Positions 5,373 through 13,169 of a stretch of 34,035 nt of DNA are shown in pieces. Source of the DNA: a virus. Positions within the stretch are counted from its first letter, which is position 1. Each line of letters begins with the position of its first letter. The stretch is taken from positions 1 through 34,035 of the IMG/VR virus record IMGVR_UViG_3300028840_002446. The stretch is one strand, 5' to 3'. The position numbers were made by a program, and so were the translations under genes. The notes under the pieces were generated by a model. That model had not been told where the DNA came from. It saw nothing but the letters and a program-made list of their open reading frames with translations, and searched no databases.

Positions 5373-7283
5373 ATGAACAAAAATGAAAAGACAGCGTTCA
5401 ATCATTTCATAAAGGCGTACAAGCATCAGTATGATCTAAACGATTATGCAAGAAGCAACTATGACGAAGACCTTGAGTATTACATAAATTACCGTCAAAG
5501 AGAAGACTATCCACTGGCGTATGATATGTTTTTTCCGTTGCTGTTGCCGAGAATTCAGACGATGCTGGCCAGGATGTTGGGGCAGTTATACCAATCGGGA
5601 AACACTGATTTGGTTGCGGTACGGCCGCGCAAGCGAACTGACGTTGATCGTGCGCCACGGGTTCAGGGGTTGCTAAATTACCAGCTTGAGACCTTAAACG
5701 ACCTTGATATGCAGGGTGGAAGTTTTCTGTTCCACCTTCAATGGATGCTAAACGCATTGTCGTGGGGCAAGGGGATTGCAAAGGTTTATTGGAAAAAGGA
5801 AGAACGCATCGCCCCAATGCGTATTCAAATCCCGATGCTTCAGTTTGCGCCCAATGGTCAACCAGTTGGGTACGATATGAGCGACATGATGGTTGAGGCT
5901 CCCCAGATTGTTTATGATGCGCCATACGCGGAAGTGATGCACAACAAACTGTTTGTTCCGCACCCGTATTACCAGAGCATCCAGAAAATGCCGTTTGTGT
6001 TTTGCGTGTATCGCCGGTCAGTTGATTATTTAAGGGACATGCAAAAGAAGGGGATTTACAAGAATCTAAAAGAGATTGGTTGGAGTTCAAATAAGGGAAA
6101 CACGACATCCGGGGCGTCTGCTGCCGACGATAGCGGTGAGGCGTTTGCAAAATCGGTTGGTTTAGAAGGTGTTTTAGAAACCAGTTTGTTTGAATCCGGG
6201 AACTTTGCTCCCGAAGTGGATGTGGTTGAGGGATACGGAAAATATATATTTCCTGGTGATGACACGCCATATGAGGTTGGATCGGGCGTAAAGATTAAGG
6301 GCAAGCAAAGTGAGGCGATTGTCCACATTGGCAACTATAAGACAATTTTAAGTATCCAGAAAAACTCTTACGGGTTCAGACCGTTTTTCGACATCGGGTG
6401 CTATCGTCACCCGGAGTTGTATTGGGATCTTGGCATTATCCGGCTCGGCAAGGCGATTCAGGAGCAATACAACACGTTGGCAAACACTCGCTATCAGGGT
6501 GCAATTCAGCAAATCGCCCCAATGCTTCAGGTGCGGCAAGATTCAGACATACCACCAGAGGCCTTAATATGGAAGCCGTTTGGCATTGTGCCAGTTGAAG
6601 AAATGGATATGGATGTAAAGCCGCTTGTCGTTCCTGATGTGTACGGCGAAACCTTCAGGGAGCAGGAAGAATTCTTTAAGTCCGTCATAGAAGACACAAC
6701 CGGGATGTATCGGTACAACATGGGCGAAACTCCGTCCAGGCAAGAACATGTCGGAACAATGTATTCGCTTCAGCAAATGGGCGAATCACGGATGAAACTT
6801 ATATTGATGGGAATGGATTTTATGGGGTTTCAGCCGATGCTCAAATATATGATGCTGCTAAATACGTGGCATCTTCCCTCAAATTTTGAGTCACGGATAC
6901 GAACCCAAAGGGGTGACGATTTCACCCCTCTTTTTGCGGGGGATATTCATGCTGATTACGATTTTACAGCGCGATACACGGCAATGGAACCGGCGCTTGG
7001 CAAGCAGTTCAGGGCGCAGAATTTAATTCAGTTTTATCAACTGTGGGCAGAGTCGCCGTTTTTACAGCACCATGAGTTTATGAAAGCCATTATGCAGATG
7101 CTTGATTTCCACGATTCCGATAGGTTCTTAAAATCACCGGAGCAGGTCGCGCAGGAGATGCAGATGCAGATGCAAAAAACCGCACAAATGGAGGTTGCTT
7201 CCGCGGCATTGCAGGATCAACTGTCAGCGAAACAATCTGAACGTGAGTTGACAAGAGATGTCGTGAAAGGGCTTTTGAAATGA
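5373..7283 (+). CDS. Portal protein
   Basis: 636-residue protein directly after the small beta protein. The sequence has the character of podovirus-type portals: an N-terminal helical region with the segment YPLAYDMFFPLLLPRIQTML, a central mixed region with KGIAKVYWKK, and a helical C-terminus (about 440-636) ending in a Gln/Met-rich stem and barrel-like tail (AQEMQMQMQKTAQME). Portals form the dodecameric vertex ring through which terminase pumps DNA and to which the adaptor (14062) binds. Length and its place between terminase and capsid fit. No single catalytic motif exists for portals, so this rests on overall pattern and synteny. Confidence 0.8.
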   Translation: MNKNEKTAFNHFIKAYKHQYDLNDYARSNYDEDLEYYINYRQREDYPLAYDMFFPLLLPRIQTMLARMLGQLYQSGNTDLVAVRPRKRTDVDRAPRVQGLLNYQLETLNDLDMQGGSFLFHLQWMLNALSWGKGIAKVYWKKEERIAPMRIQIPMLQFAPNGQPVGYDMSDMMVEAPQIVYDAPYAEVMHNKLFVPHPYYQSIQKMPFVFCVYRRSVDYLRDMQKKGIYKNLKEIGWSSNKGNTTSGASAADDSGEAFAKSVGLEGVLETSLFESGNFAPEVDVVEGYGKYIFPGDDTPYEVGSGVKIKGKQSEAIVHIGNYKTILSIQKNSYGFRPFFDIGCYRHPELYWDLGIIRLGKAIQEQYNTLANTRYQGAIQQIAPMLQVRQDSDIPPEALIWKPFGIVPVEEMDMDVKPLVVPDVYGETFREQEEFFKSVIEDTTGMYRYNMGETPSRQEHVGTMYSLQQMGESRMKLILMGMDFMGFQPMLKYMMLLNTWHLPSNFESRIRTQRGDDFTPLFAGDIHADYDFTARYTAMEPALGKQFRAQNLIQFYQLWAESPFLQHHEFMKAIMQMLDFHDSDRFLKSPEQVAQEMQMQMQKTAQMEVASAALQDQLSAKQSERELTRDVVKGLLK

Positions 7284-7633
7284 TAAAAGGTGTTTTGCGT
7301 AAAATATCCGAAGGTCTTTTAAATACCGAAGAAGGAAACCGTATAGCTGTAAATTACCTTGATATGCAAAAGCATCTTGGGTGGAAGGCTCACCAAGGCA
7401 TATTGGTGCAACTTGGAAACTCAATAACCGAATACATGCTAAGTGAGAAATTCACGAAGCTCGATATACATGAGAAAGACGCTCAACAGCGGAGTTTTTA
7501 CATTACAAAGGAAATAATTGACTTTTTACTAAACCCGATGAAGGGCGCAAATCGTTACGCTAAAATAGCGCAGCACAATAAAAAGATGGGAGCGACTAAT
7601 AAGGAGCGACCGAAAGGAGTAGGAAATGGATGA
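7280..7633 (+). CDS. Unknown protein between portal and scaffold
   Basis: 117 residues, starting inside the portal stop (ATGA) and ending 8 bases into the next gene, so translation is coupled to both. The protein is mostly helical and basic toward the end (RYAKIAQHNKKMGATNKERP), with no cysteine pairs, signal peptide or membrane segment. Position suggests a head-assembly accessory protein, but I recognise no family. Confidence 0.6.
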   Translation: MIKGVLRKISEGLLNTEEGNRIAVNYLDMQKHLGWKAHQGILVQLGNSITEYMLSEKFTKLDIHEKDAQQRSFYITKEIIDFLLNPMKGANRYAKIAQHNKKMGATNKERPKGVGNG

Positions 7634-8378
7634 AAAACCCACAATTGAGGAACCGAAAGAGGAACCGAAAAAAGAGGTATCGGCAGAGGATCAGGCAAAG
7701 GCAATCTTGGACGAACTCGGCAATCTTGGAATTGACTCACCGGAGAAGATTCACAACATGGCAAAGGCGTCCAGCGAGGCCGGCAACTTGGCAAGAATGT
7801 TGGGAGAAGTCCGACAGCAAAACGATGAAATGAGGCGTCAGATACAGAATCTAAGCACAACCCCGCAGCATCACGACAACGATGAATATGGTGGCGAATC
7901 CATAGACATCCGGGGAGTGATCAGAAACGAACTGCGCGGGTTTTATCAGGATGAGATCATAAAGCCCCAGGCGGAAATGACCAATCGGGTCTATGGGGAG
8001 CTGTCTGCGATTCAGGGCGACGAGGATTATCATCTTGTGAAAGATATGTGGGATGAGCATTGGCAAAACCCGTCAACTCAACACCGGGTGCAAACCAATC
8101 AGACATCCCCCAAGAGGGAATACGATAATCTGGTAAAGACATATTTCCGTCAGAGCTTTAGAAAAACCTATGACGCCTTAAAGGGTGTGGTTGAAACCAA
8201 AGCCAAACCGCCCCACATGGAAAGTGGGGATCAAAGCCATGTTGTAATGCCGACATCAGACGATGAAACAAGGGATAAAGTTAAAAAAGTCGTTAAAAAC
8301 AGTACGGGGTCGGACTCAGATATAGAAGCTCTTGTAAAAGCGATGCTGCCCCCGGACGATTCCATATTTAAGAGGTAA
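7626..8378 (+). CDS. Putative scaffolding protein
   Basis: 250-residue hydrophilic protein immediately before the major capsid gene. The N-terminus is rich in E, K and P (EEPKEEPKKEVSAEDQA), the middle is predicted coiled coil (about 50-80, GEVRQQNDEMRRQIQNL), and the C-terminus is helical and charged with KKVVKN. This composition and gene position are typical for phage scaffolds, which line the procapsid interior and leave before packaging. A good ribosome-binding site (AAAGGAG) precedes the ATG. No protease motif is visible, so scaffold removal without self-cleavage is assumed. Confidence 0.65.
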   Translation: MDEKPTIEEPKEEPKKEVSAEDQAKAILDELGNLGIDSPEKIHNMAKASSEAGNLARMLGEVRQQNDEMRRQIQNLSTTPQHHDNDEYGGESIDIRGVIRNELRGFYQDEIIKPQAEMTNRVYGELSAIQGDEDYHLVKDMWDEHWQNPSTQHRVQTNQTSPKREYDNLVKTYFRQSFRKTYDALKGVVETKAKPPHMESGDQSHVVMPTSDDETRDKVKKVVKNSTGSDSDIEALVKAMLPPDDSIFKR

Positions 8379-8383
8379 CGAAA

Positions 8384-9571
8384 ATGGCAGTAGGCGAACA
8401 TGCAATAGTGAGTGGCTCTTATAGCACTCCTGCAATTGTGTCAAATACCAATGTCCGCGATGTGTCCGATATGTTGGATTTTTGGGCGCATAAGTGGACT
8501 CCAGTTTTAAACCGTATATCCTGGGGCGAAGAATCCGGAGGGTTGAACATTGAATGGATTTCCGAACACCTGGGGTATCATTACGTGGTTGCAAGTGCCG
8601 ATCTGGGTTCAGCTTCGGTGCTGTTTACGGTTGTCAGTTATGACGGTGTAAACGCTTCGACCACCCTGATTAAGCAACTGCAAGCGGGAACGCTGCTGTA
8701 TGCGTATGCGTCAGGTTCAAATACCGACGATATGTTTGCGGTGGTTGTAACCGTTGGATCGGCTTCGGCAAGATCGGTGAAAATCAGTTACATTGCCGCA
8801 GCCGGTGATCCGATAAGCGCGGGAACCAAGATGTTTATCCTGGGTCACTACGCAAACGAAGGTTCCGACCCCTTCCCGGATACTTCGCGGCCGCGATCCG
8901 TTATTACGAACAACTTCTCCATCTTGCGAGAAGATGTCAAAATCACCGGATCAATGGCGGCAACGGATATGTATGCCGTTGACAACGAGCCGAGGCATCA
9001 GATTGCGATGCGGTTGCTTGCGATGCAGTTAAACCGTGAGCGGTCCATGATGATGTCAAAGTCACAGTCAAGGACCTCAACTGTTGCGTCTTTGACGAAA
9101 GGGTTTTATGACTTCCTTGACGATTACACATCGTCTGCGTGGGTGGACAACTCAACCACTGTGCTAAAAGAGTCAACCTTTAACGACCTGATCAGCGAGA
9201 TCTGGGACCAGGGCGGAAGCCCGAATCTGTTCTGCGGTCATAAGGACCAGATTCGCAAGTTCACGCAGTGGGATCAGTCGAGGGTGAGAACCACGCCTGA
9301 TTCGAGGATGTCCGGTCACTATGTGACTCGATACCTTACCGATATCGGAGAGGAGATTGAGCTTTTGCCGCTAAGAAAGTGGCCGGTCAATGTTGCTTTC
9401 GTGCTTTCAACCGATAAAATTAAACTTCGCGCAAAGAAAGGGCGCAAATTGATTTTGGAAAAACTTGCCAAGGTTGGCGATTATGAGCGTTGGCAGATGC
9501 TTTCCGAATATTCGGTTGAAATGAAAGGATACGACAAGGGATATCACGGTATGTTTAACCAGTTAACCTAA
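8384..9571 (+). CDS. Major capsid protein, SU10/DUF5309-like HK97 fold
   Basis: 395-residue protein with GAGGT upstream of the ATG. The N-terminus (VRDVSDMLDFWAHKWTPVLN, then RISWGEESG) and the central segment TNNFSILREDVKITGSM followed by DNEPRHQIAMRLLAMQLNRE match the pattern of DUF5309 capsids known from SU10-like short-tailed phages. The C-terminal part (LRAKKGRKLILEKLAKVGDY) also fits, with typical capsid P- and A-domain character. A beta-rich insertion of about 100 residues (roughly 75-165) lies between the N-arm and the central helix and may be surface-exposed. The gene is followed by a GC hairpin. Confidence 0.85.
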   Translation: MAVGEHAIVSGSYSTPAIVSNTNVRDVSDMLDFWAHKWTPVLNRISWGEESGGLNIEWISEHLGYHYVVASADLGSASVLFTVVSYDGVNASTTLIKQLQAGTLLYAYASGSNTDDMFAVVVTVGSASARSVKISYIAAAGDPISAGTKMFILGHYANEGSDPFPDTSRPRSVITNNFSILREDVKITGSMAATDMYAVDNEPRHQIAMRLLAMQLNRERSMMMSKSQSRTSTVASLTKGFYDFLDDYTSSAWVDNSTTVLKESTFNDLISEIWDQGGSPNLFCGHKDQIRKFTQWDQSRVRTTPDSRMSGHYVTRYLTDIGEEIELLPLRKWPVNVAFVLSTDKIKLRAKKGRKLILEKLAKVGDYERWQMLSEYSVEMKGYDKGYHGMFNQLT

Positions 9572-9579
9572 CCTTAACC

Positions 9580-9599
9580 GGGGCGGGTAAAACCGCCCC
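9580..9599 (+). terminator. GC hairpin after capsid gene
   Basis: GGGGCGG (9580-9586) and CCGCCCC (9593-9599) form a perfect 7-bp stem with a 6-base loop, just after the capsid stop. No T-run follows, so partial termination or 3'-end protection of the abundant capsid mRNA is more likely than full termination. Confidence 0.5.
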
Positions 9600-9612
9600 A
9601 CCATTAAACTGA

Positions 9613-10869
9613 ATGTCAGACCATAAACAGGACATAAAATACGAAGATTACATTGACAGCCCGTTGCTTCAAAGTATATTCCCCGAACCGATTTATAACT
9701 ATATGCACCTTTCTGGGGAGCGTACAGCGGAGATGTTGGGTGATACGTGGAATAAGAATATCACCAAAAATACCGAACGATTGTTCGGAAAACACAGGAC
9801 TGTTGGTGAGGATCTTTTAGGTTATGCCCGCAACAAGGCGGTTATTATTGTCGGGGCGGGTCCGTCATTTAACAAGAATAAAGATATTTTAAAAGCGATA
9901 TATGAATACAACCTGACATTTGCTCCGACTCAGGAACCGTTTGTAATTATTGCATCAAACCACCAGCTAAAACCGCTGTTGGAAATGGGAATACACCCGC
10001 ACCTGACATTTGTTGTGGACGGCGGCAACCATTTCAGAGATCACTTTATAAACCTGAAAACTGACATGAAGTGTGTGATGGTTGCGAACCTGGCTTGTGA
10101 TCACAAAATGCTGAAAAGGTGGGATCGTGACGGTCATTTGATTAGTTTTTTTATGGGTGATTCTGAAAAAAACAGAGAGTATTGCAAGGATACTTTAAAT
10201 GTTGATCCAGATAAAGTTTGCTGTTTTACCGGTGGGAATGTTCTTAATTGTGGATTTGCAGTCGCAATGCGCTTTTTGCATTCCCATTTCATTATTGTCT
10301 TAGGAAACGACTTGAGCTTTCCGATGGCAGAAGACATTGATGAACGCCGGAAGGGTTTTTACGCAGACGGAGATTACAAGACTCAGGACGGGAAAAAAGA
10401 CGAAGCCAAAAACGAAATTGCATGGATGGCATACGAGCATGAGGGAAGAAGCACCATAGAGCCGTCATTGCAGTTGATTAATTATAATAAAGTACTGACA
10501 TCAAGACAACTTTTAATTTACAAAGCCTGGATTGAAATGCACGTTGCAAAATGGTCACAGGTTGAGAACCTGAGGTTCAGGTATTACAACTGTTCCGAGG
10601 GTGGGATTTGTGGCGTTCTAGCGTTAAACCATGATAAGAAATTCATGGAATCAAAAGAAAACTGGACGCTTATGGACGAGATTGCGCCCGGTCGATGGTT
10701 TACAAAGCCGTTAGTTGACGCATTTCAAGACTTTATGGAGATAAAACAATGCCTAACCCCAACGGTAATCCCCGGAAGTGCCGGGAATGTGGTCAACTTG
10801 CAAGCAAAGACGGATATTGTAAAAGGTGTCGCCCAGGTTGGGCAAAACAGAATAATCACCAGCTTATGA
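9613..10869 (+). CDS. DUF115/MptE-like protein
   Basis: 418-residue protein. A Rossmann-type core begins with AVIIVGAGPSFNKNKDIL (GAGPS at 81-85), continues with SNHQLKPLLEMGIHPHL then VVDGG, and includes GGNVLNCGFAVAMRF (207-221) and FIIVLGNDLSF (226-236). This is the pattern of the DUF115 family, related to archaeal 6-hydroxymethylpterin pyrophosphokinase MptE and found in bacterial Maf proteins linked to flagellin sugar modification. Substrate here is unknown. The start has no clear Shine-Dalgarno sequence. The last 40 codons overlap the next gene out of phase and look like read-through. It opens the cargo block between capsid and adaptor. Confidence 0.75.
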   Translation: MSDHKQDIKYEDYIDSPLLQSIFPEPIYNYMHLSGERTAEMLGDTWNKNITKNTERLFGKHRTVGEDLLGYARNKAVIIVGAGPSFNKNKDILKAIYEYNLTFAPTQEPFVIIASNHQLKPLLEMGIHPHLTFVVDGGNHFRDHFINLKTDMKCVMVANLACDHKMLKRWDRDGHLISFFMGDSEKNREYCKDTLNVDPDKVCCFTGGNVLNCGFAVAMRFLHSHFIIVLGNDLSFPMAEDIDERRKGFYADGDYKTQDGKKDEAKNEIAWMAYEHEGRSTIEPSLQLINYNKVLTSRQLLIYKAWIEMHVAKWSQVENLRFRYYNCSEGGICGVLALNHDKKFMESKENWTLMDEIAPGRWFTKPLVDAFQDFMEIKQCLTPTVIPGSAGNVVNLQAKTDIVKGVAQVGQNRIITSL

Positions 10870-10967
10870 GGGATAATTACAAGGAATACACATTTGCGGG
10901 TAGACGAACTGGTGAGAAGTTTGAAATTATCCGCGACAAGTACCCGATTGAAAAAGAAGGGTATTAG
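10749..10967 (+). CDS. 72-residue zinc-ribbon protein
   Basis: ATG at 10749 follows GGAGAT at a proper distance. Cysteines C11-x2-C14 and C24-x2-C27 form a compact zinc ribbon (KCRECGQLASKDGYCKRC), then a basic and aromatic tail. The first 121 bases lie inside the DUF115 gene in another frame; the clear metal-binding pattern shows this frame is real. Function unknown. Confidence 0.65.
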   Translation: MPNPNGNPRKCRECGQLASKDGYCKRCRPGWAKQNNHQLMRDNYKEYTFAGRRTGEKFEIIRDKYPIEKEGY

Positions 10968-10981
10968 AAGGGAGAGGGGAA

Positions 10982-11167
10982 ATGAAAGACGGTCAGTGTC
11001 TAAAGTGCAAGGCTCCGCTTTTAATCGACACGATGAGAATGAGGCCGCTGTGCAGCGATTGTGAAAGGGAGATAAACGAAAAGATCACAAAGAGTATGAA
11101 AGAAAGAGGCAAGCCGGTCAAGGGTAAAAGTTTGGTGTTTCCCAAAAAGCCTAAAAATGAAGATTGA
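10982..11167 (+). CDS. 61-residue zinc-ribbon protein
   Basis: ATG at 10982 is preceded by a strong AGGGAGAGGGG ribosome-binding site. C6-x2-C9 and C24-x2-C27 form a zinc ribbon, followed by a helix and a lysine-rich tail (GKSLVFPKKPKNED). It is the second zinc ribbon in a row and overlaps the sulfotransferase start by 11 bases. It may bind nucleic acid or a partner enzyme; nothing shows which. Confidence 0.65.
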   Translation: MKDGQCLKCKAPLLIDTMRMRPLCSDCEREINEKITKSMKERGKPVKGKSLVFPKKPKNED

Positions 11168-11825
11168 TTGCACGTTCATAGTCGGACCGCCCAGAACCGG
11201 GACCAGCGTTCTTACGATGTGCCTTAAAAATAGTGGGATGAAAATAGGCACCCGGATGCTTGGTCACAAGTACAAGTCTCAGGACATACCGTTTCGGGCT
11301 AGCAATCGTGAAATCAAAACCCTTTTAATCAAACAACTATTAAAGTCTAAAAACGACATAAAAAAGCCGGTTGTGATTGGGGAAAGGATTTCACAGAAAG
11401 TTGACAAGGTTTGGGAATACATAATTCTTTATCAAATAGACGCTTTAAAAGACCCTTTGTTTTATGAGATTTTCGGGGTGTACTGGAATGTCAGCCCGAT
11501 ATTTAGAAAGCAAAAGTTCATTTGGACGCATCGAGATCCACTGGAAGCCGCAAAGTCGGCGGTGAGGCTAAAGCAACTCAAAAACGTTCCGGAGGGTCCG
11601 CTAACCGAATACACGGTTCAGGCAAGGCTAAAGAAAATAGATGGATATAATCAGGTCCACGAACATTATTTTCCCAAGTGTGATGGAATAAACGTGCATT
11701 TTGAACAGCTTTTAAGCGATCCTGATAAAATCGGTTTGGAGTTGTCTGACTTTCTTGGGCGCGAAATTGATATGAGCGAGGTTAATCCGAAAGAAACCTA
11801 TAAAGTAGCAAAGACACCGCAATGA
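11157..11825 (+). CDS. Sulfotransferase-family protein
   Basis: 222 residues. The N-terminal P-loop VGPPRTGTSVL (residues 9-19) matches the 5'-phosphosulfate-binding loop of PAPS-dependent sulfotransferases. The segment FIWTHRDPLEAAKSAVRL (121-138), with R126, D127, P128 and S134, matches the 3'-phosphate-binding motif. These enzymes move sulfate from PAPS to sugars, proteins or small molecules. The protein is short compared with most family members (about 250-300). It starts within the previous zinc-ribbon gene and its TGA overlaps the radical SAM start (ATGA), so the two are coupled. Substrate unknown; a glycan or virion protein is a possibility. Confidence 0.78.
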   Translation: MKIDCTFIVGPPRTGTSVLTMCLKNSGMKIGTRMLGHKYKSQDIPFRASNREIKTLLIKQLLKSKNDIKKPVVIGERISQKVDKVWEYIILYQIDALKDPLFYEIFGVYWNVSPIFRKQKFIWTHRDPLEAAKSAVRLKQLKNVPEGPLTEYTVQARLKKIDGYNQVHEHYFPKCDGINVHFEQLLSDPDKIGLELSDFLGREIDMSEVNPKETYKVAKTPQ

Positions 11826-12787
11826 AGTTAATAAATCCAGAAGTGCGAATTGAAAATTGCAGTTTATGCAACAGCAAATGCACTATTTGTCCACGGGAGA
11901 AAATGACCCGCAGAAAGATGATCATGGACAATGATCATTTTAAATACCTTGTGGATCAGGCGCGGTCACTTGGGGCAAAGACAATATCAGTTTTCGGGTA
12001 CGGGGAGCCGTTAATTGACTTAGGAATTGTCGAAAAGGTTCGCTATTGCAACGAGCTTGATTTAAAGACGTTTATAACCACCAACGCATCCTTGTTGGAT
12101 GTGAACATGACAAGTGCGTTGATTAAGGCGGGATTGCATCATGTTCGATTTTCAGTACACGGAACGGGCAAGCAGTATGAAAAGGTTCATCGGGGTCTGA
12201 ATTACGACAAGGTAATGCGTAATATAATGAATTTTAAGTCTATTGCCCGTGGACGGTGCAAACTATCGGTTTCGGTAATTCCGATGGGCGGCGAGGATAT
12301 CCAAACGCTAAAGAAACTTTACAAAGGATTTGACCTTGAAGTGTGGTCGCCGCACAACTGGACTGACGGTAGGCAGTATCGGAAATTGACTAAAAACAGA
12401 AAAAAAACGTGCGGCAGACCAATGAACGGACCAATTCAGATATTGGCCGATGGTCAGATGGTTGTCTGTTGTTTTGATTTCGACGGGAAACTGGTGGTCG
12501 GTGATACCCGTAAAAGCACCATTGAGGAAATATTAAAGTGTGGCGTATACAATAAGATACGTCATTTGCATGAAATTGGTGATCTTGGGGGGTTGTTGTG
12601 CAATACGTGTGATCAATTAAACATCGGAGACAACCCCCTGTTATATTCAACCATAGACCCTTCCTGTCAAGCGGGAAGGACCAGTTCAACTAAATTTAAC
12701 TTGGAGGAAAAAAATGACGTACACGCCGGTAAGAAAAGAGACAATGCCGATTCCTGTGGAGCCGGGAGTTCTGAGTGTTTATGTTAA
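11822..12787 (+). CDS. Radical SAM protein with SPASM-like C-terminus
   Basis: 321 residues. The iron-sulfur motif C16-x3-C20-x2-C23 (CNSKCTIC) binds the cluster that splits S-adenosylmethionine; FGYGEPL (58-64) is the GGEP-like motif. The C-terminal region has C197 (CGRP), C216-C217 in QMVVCCFDFDG and C260-x2-C263 (CNTC), as in SPASM domains that hold further clusters. Relatives modify peptides, sugars or small molecules. It is coupled to the sulfotransferase by ATGA. The last 24 codons overlap the next gene out of phase and look like read-through, so the working protein probably needs only about 270-297 residues. Confidence 0.85.
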   Translation: MKLINPEVRIENCSLCNSKCTICPREKMTRRKMIMDNDHFKYLVDQARSLGAKTISVFGYGEPLIDLGIVEKVRYCNELDLKTFITTNASLLDVNMTSALIKAGLHHVRFSVHGTGKQYEKVHRGLNYDKVMRNIMNFKSIARGRCKLSVSVIPMGGEDIQTLKKLYKGFDLEVWSPHNWTDGRQYRKLTKNRKKTCGRPMNGPIQILADGQMVVCCFDFDGKLVVGDTRKSTIEEILKCGVYNKIRHLHEIGDLGGLLCNTCDQLNIGDNPLLYSTIDPSCQAGRTSSTKFNLEEKNDVHAGKKRDNADSCGAGSSECLC

Positions 12788-13139
12788 AAACGCTGCGACC
12801 GCCACGGACACGCCAGTATATGTGCCGTGGAAAAACTGTCAGTTAAGCTATGCCTATTCGATTTGTGTGGATGCTTGTTCGGCAACTAGCGCGGCAACCA
12901 CAATCAACCTTGAGCTAAACGCTGCGAGTGGCACCGTAATGCAGGGAATAACCGTGGCGGCTGGTGCAACTTCCGTTGGAACGGTTGACGAAGCAACTGT
13001 GTCAAATCAGGCTGCATGCGAAAACCTGTCAAGCGACGATGCTGCCAGGGATGTGGTAAATGTGACAATTGACGGGCCGACAGATGCCGATGGGGCTTTT
13101 ATGGTTTATATGTATTTTGAGTCCTATTATGGTGAATAA
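12714..13139 (+). CDS. Small beta-rich virion-type protein
   Basis: 141 residues with a strong GGAGG ribosome-binding site upstream of ATG 12714. The composition (A, T, V, S rich with alternating strands: TTINLELNAASGTVMQGITV) and the acidic end resemble small phage decoration or head-fibre proteins. Its first 74 bases overlap the radical SAM gene, but the binding site and sensible N-terminus support this start. It could be the target of the neighbouring modification enzymes; this is speculation from position alone. Confidence 0.6.
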   Translation: MTYTPVRKETMPIPVEPGVLSVYVKNAATATDTPVYVPWKNCQLSYAYSICVDACSATSAATTINLELNAASGTVMQGITVAAGATSVGTVDEATVSNQAACENLSSDDAARDVVNVTIDGPTDADGAFMVYMYFESYYGE

Positions 13140-13169
13140 TTGACCTTAAAAAAAGGAAGGGGAAAACCT

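Noticed and set aside
5407-6270. Leftward 287-residue open frame opposite the portal
   Set aside because: Composition (many H, P, S, Q, C) is typical of the antisense of a real gene; the portal frame is clearly coding.
9580-9599. Capsid-distal hairpin as a strong intrinsic terminator
   Set aside because: No T-run follows and the downstream genes have no obvious promoter, so it cannot be a full stop; listed as a weak terminator only.
13140-13169. Upstream TTG start for the second DUF115-like gene
   Set aside because: The Shine-Dalgarno GGAAGGGG falls inside this extension and is correctly placed for ATG 13170.
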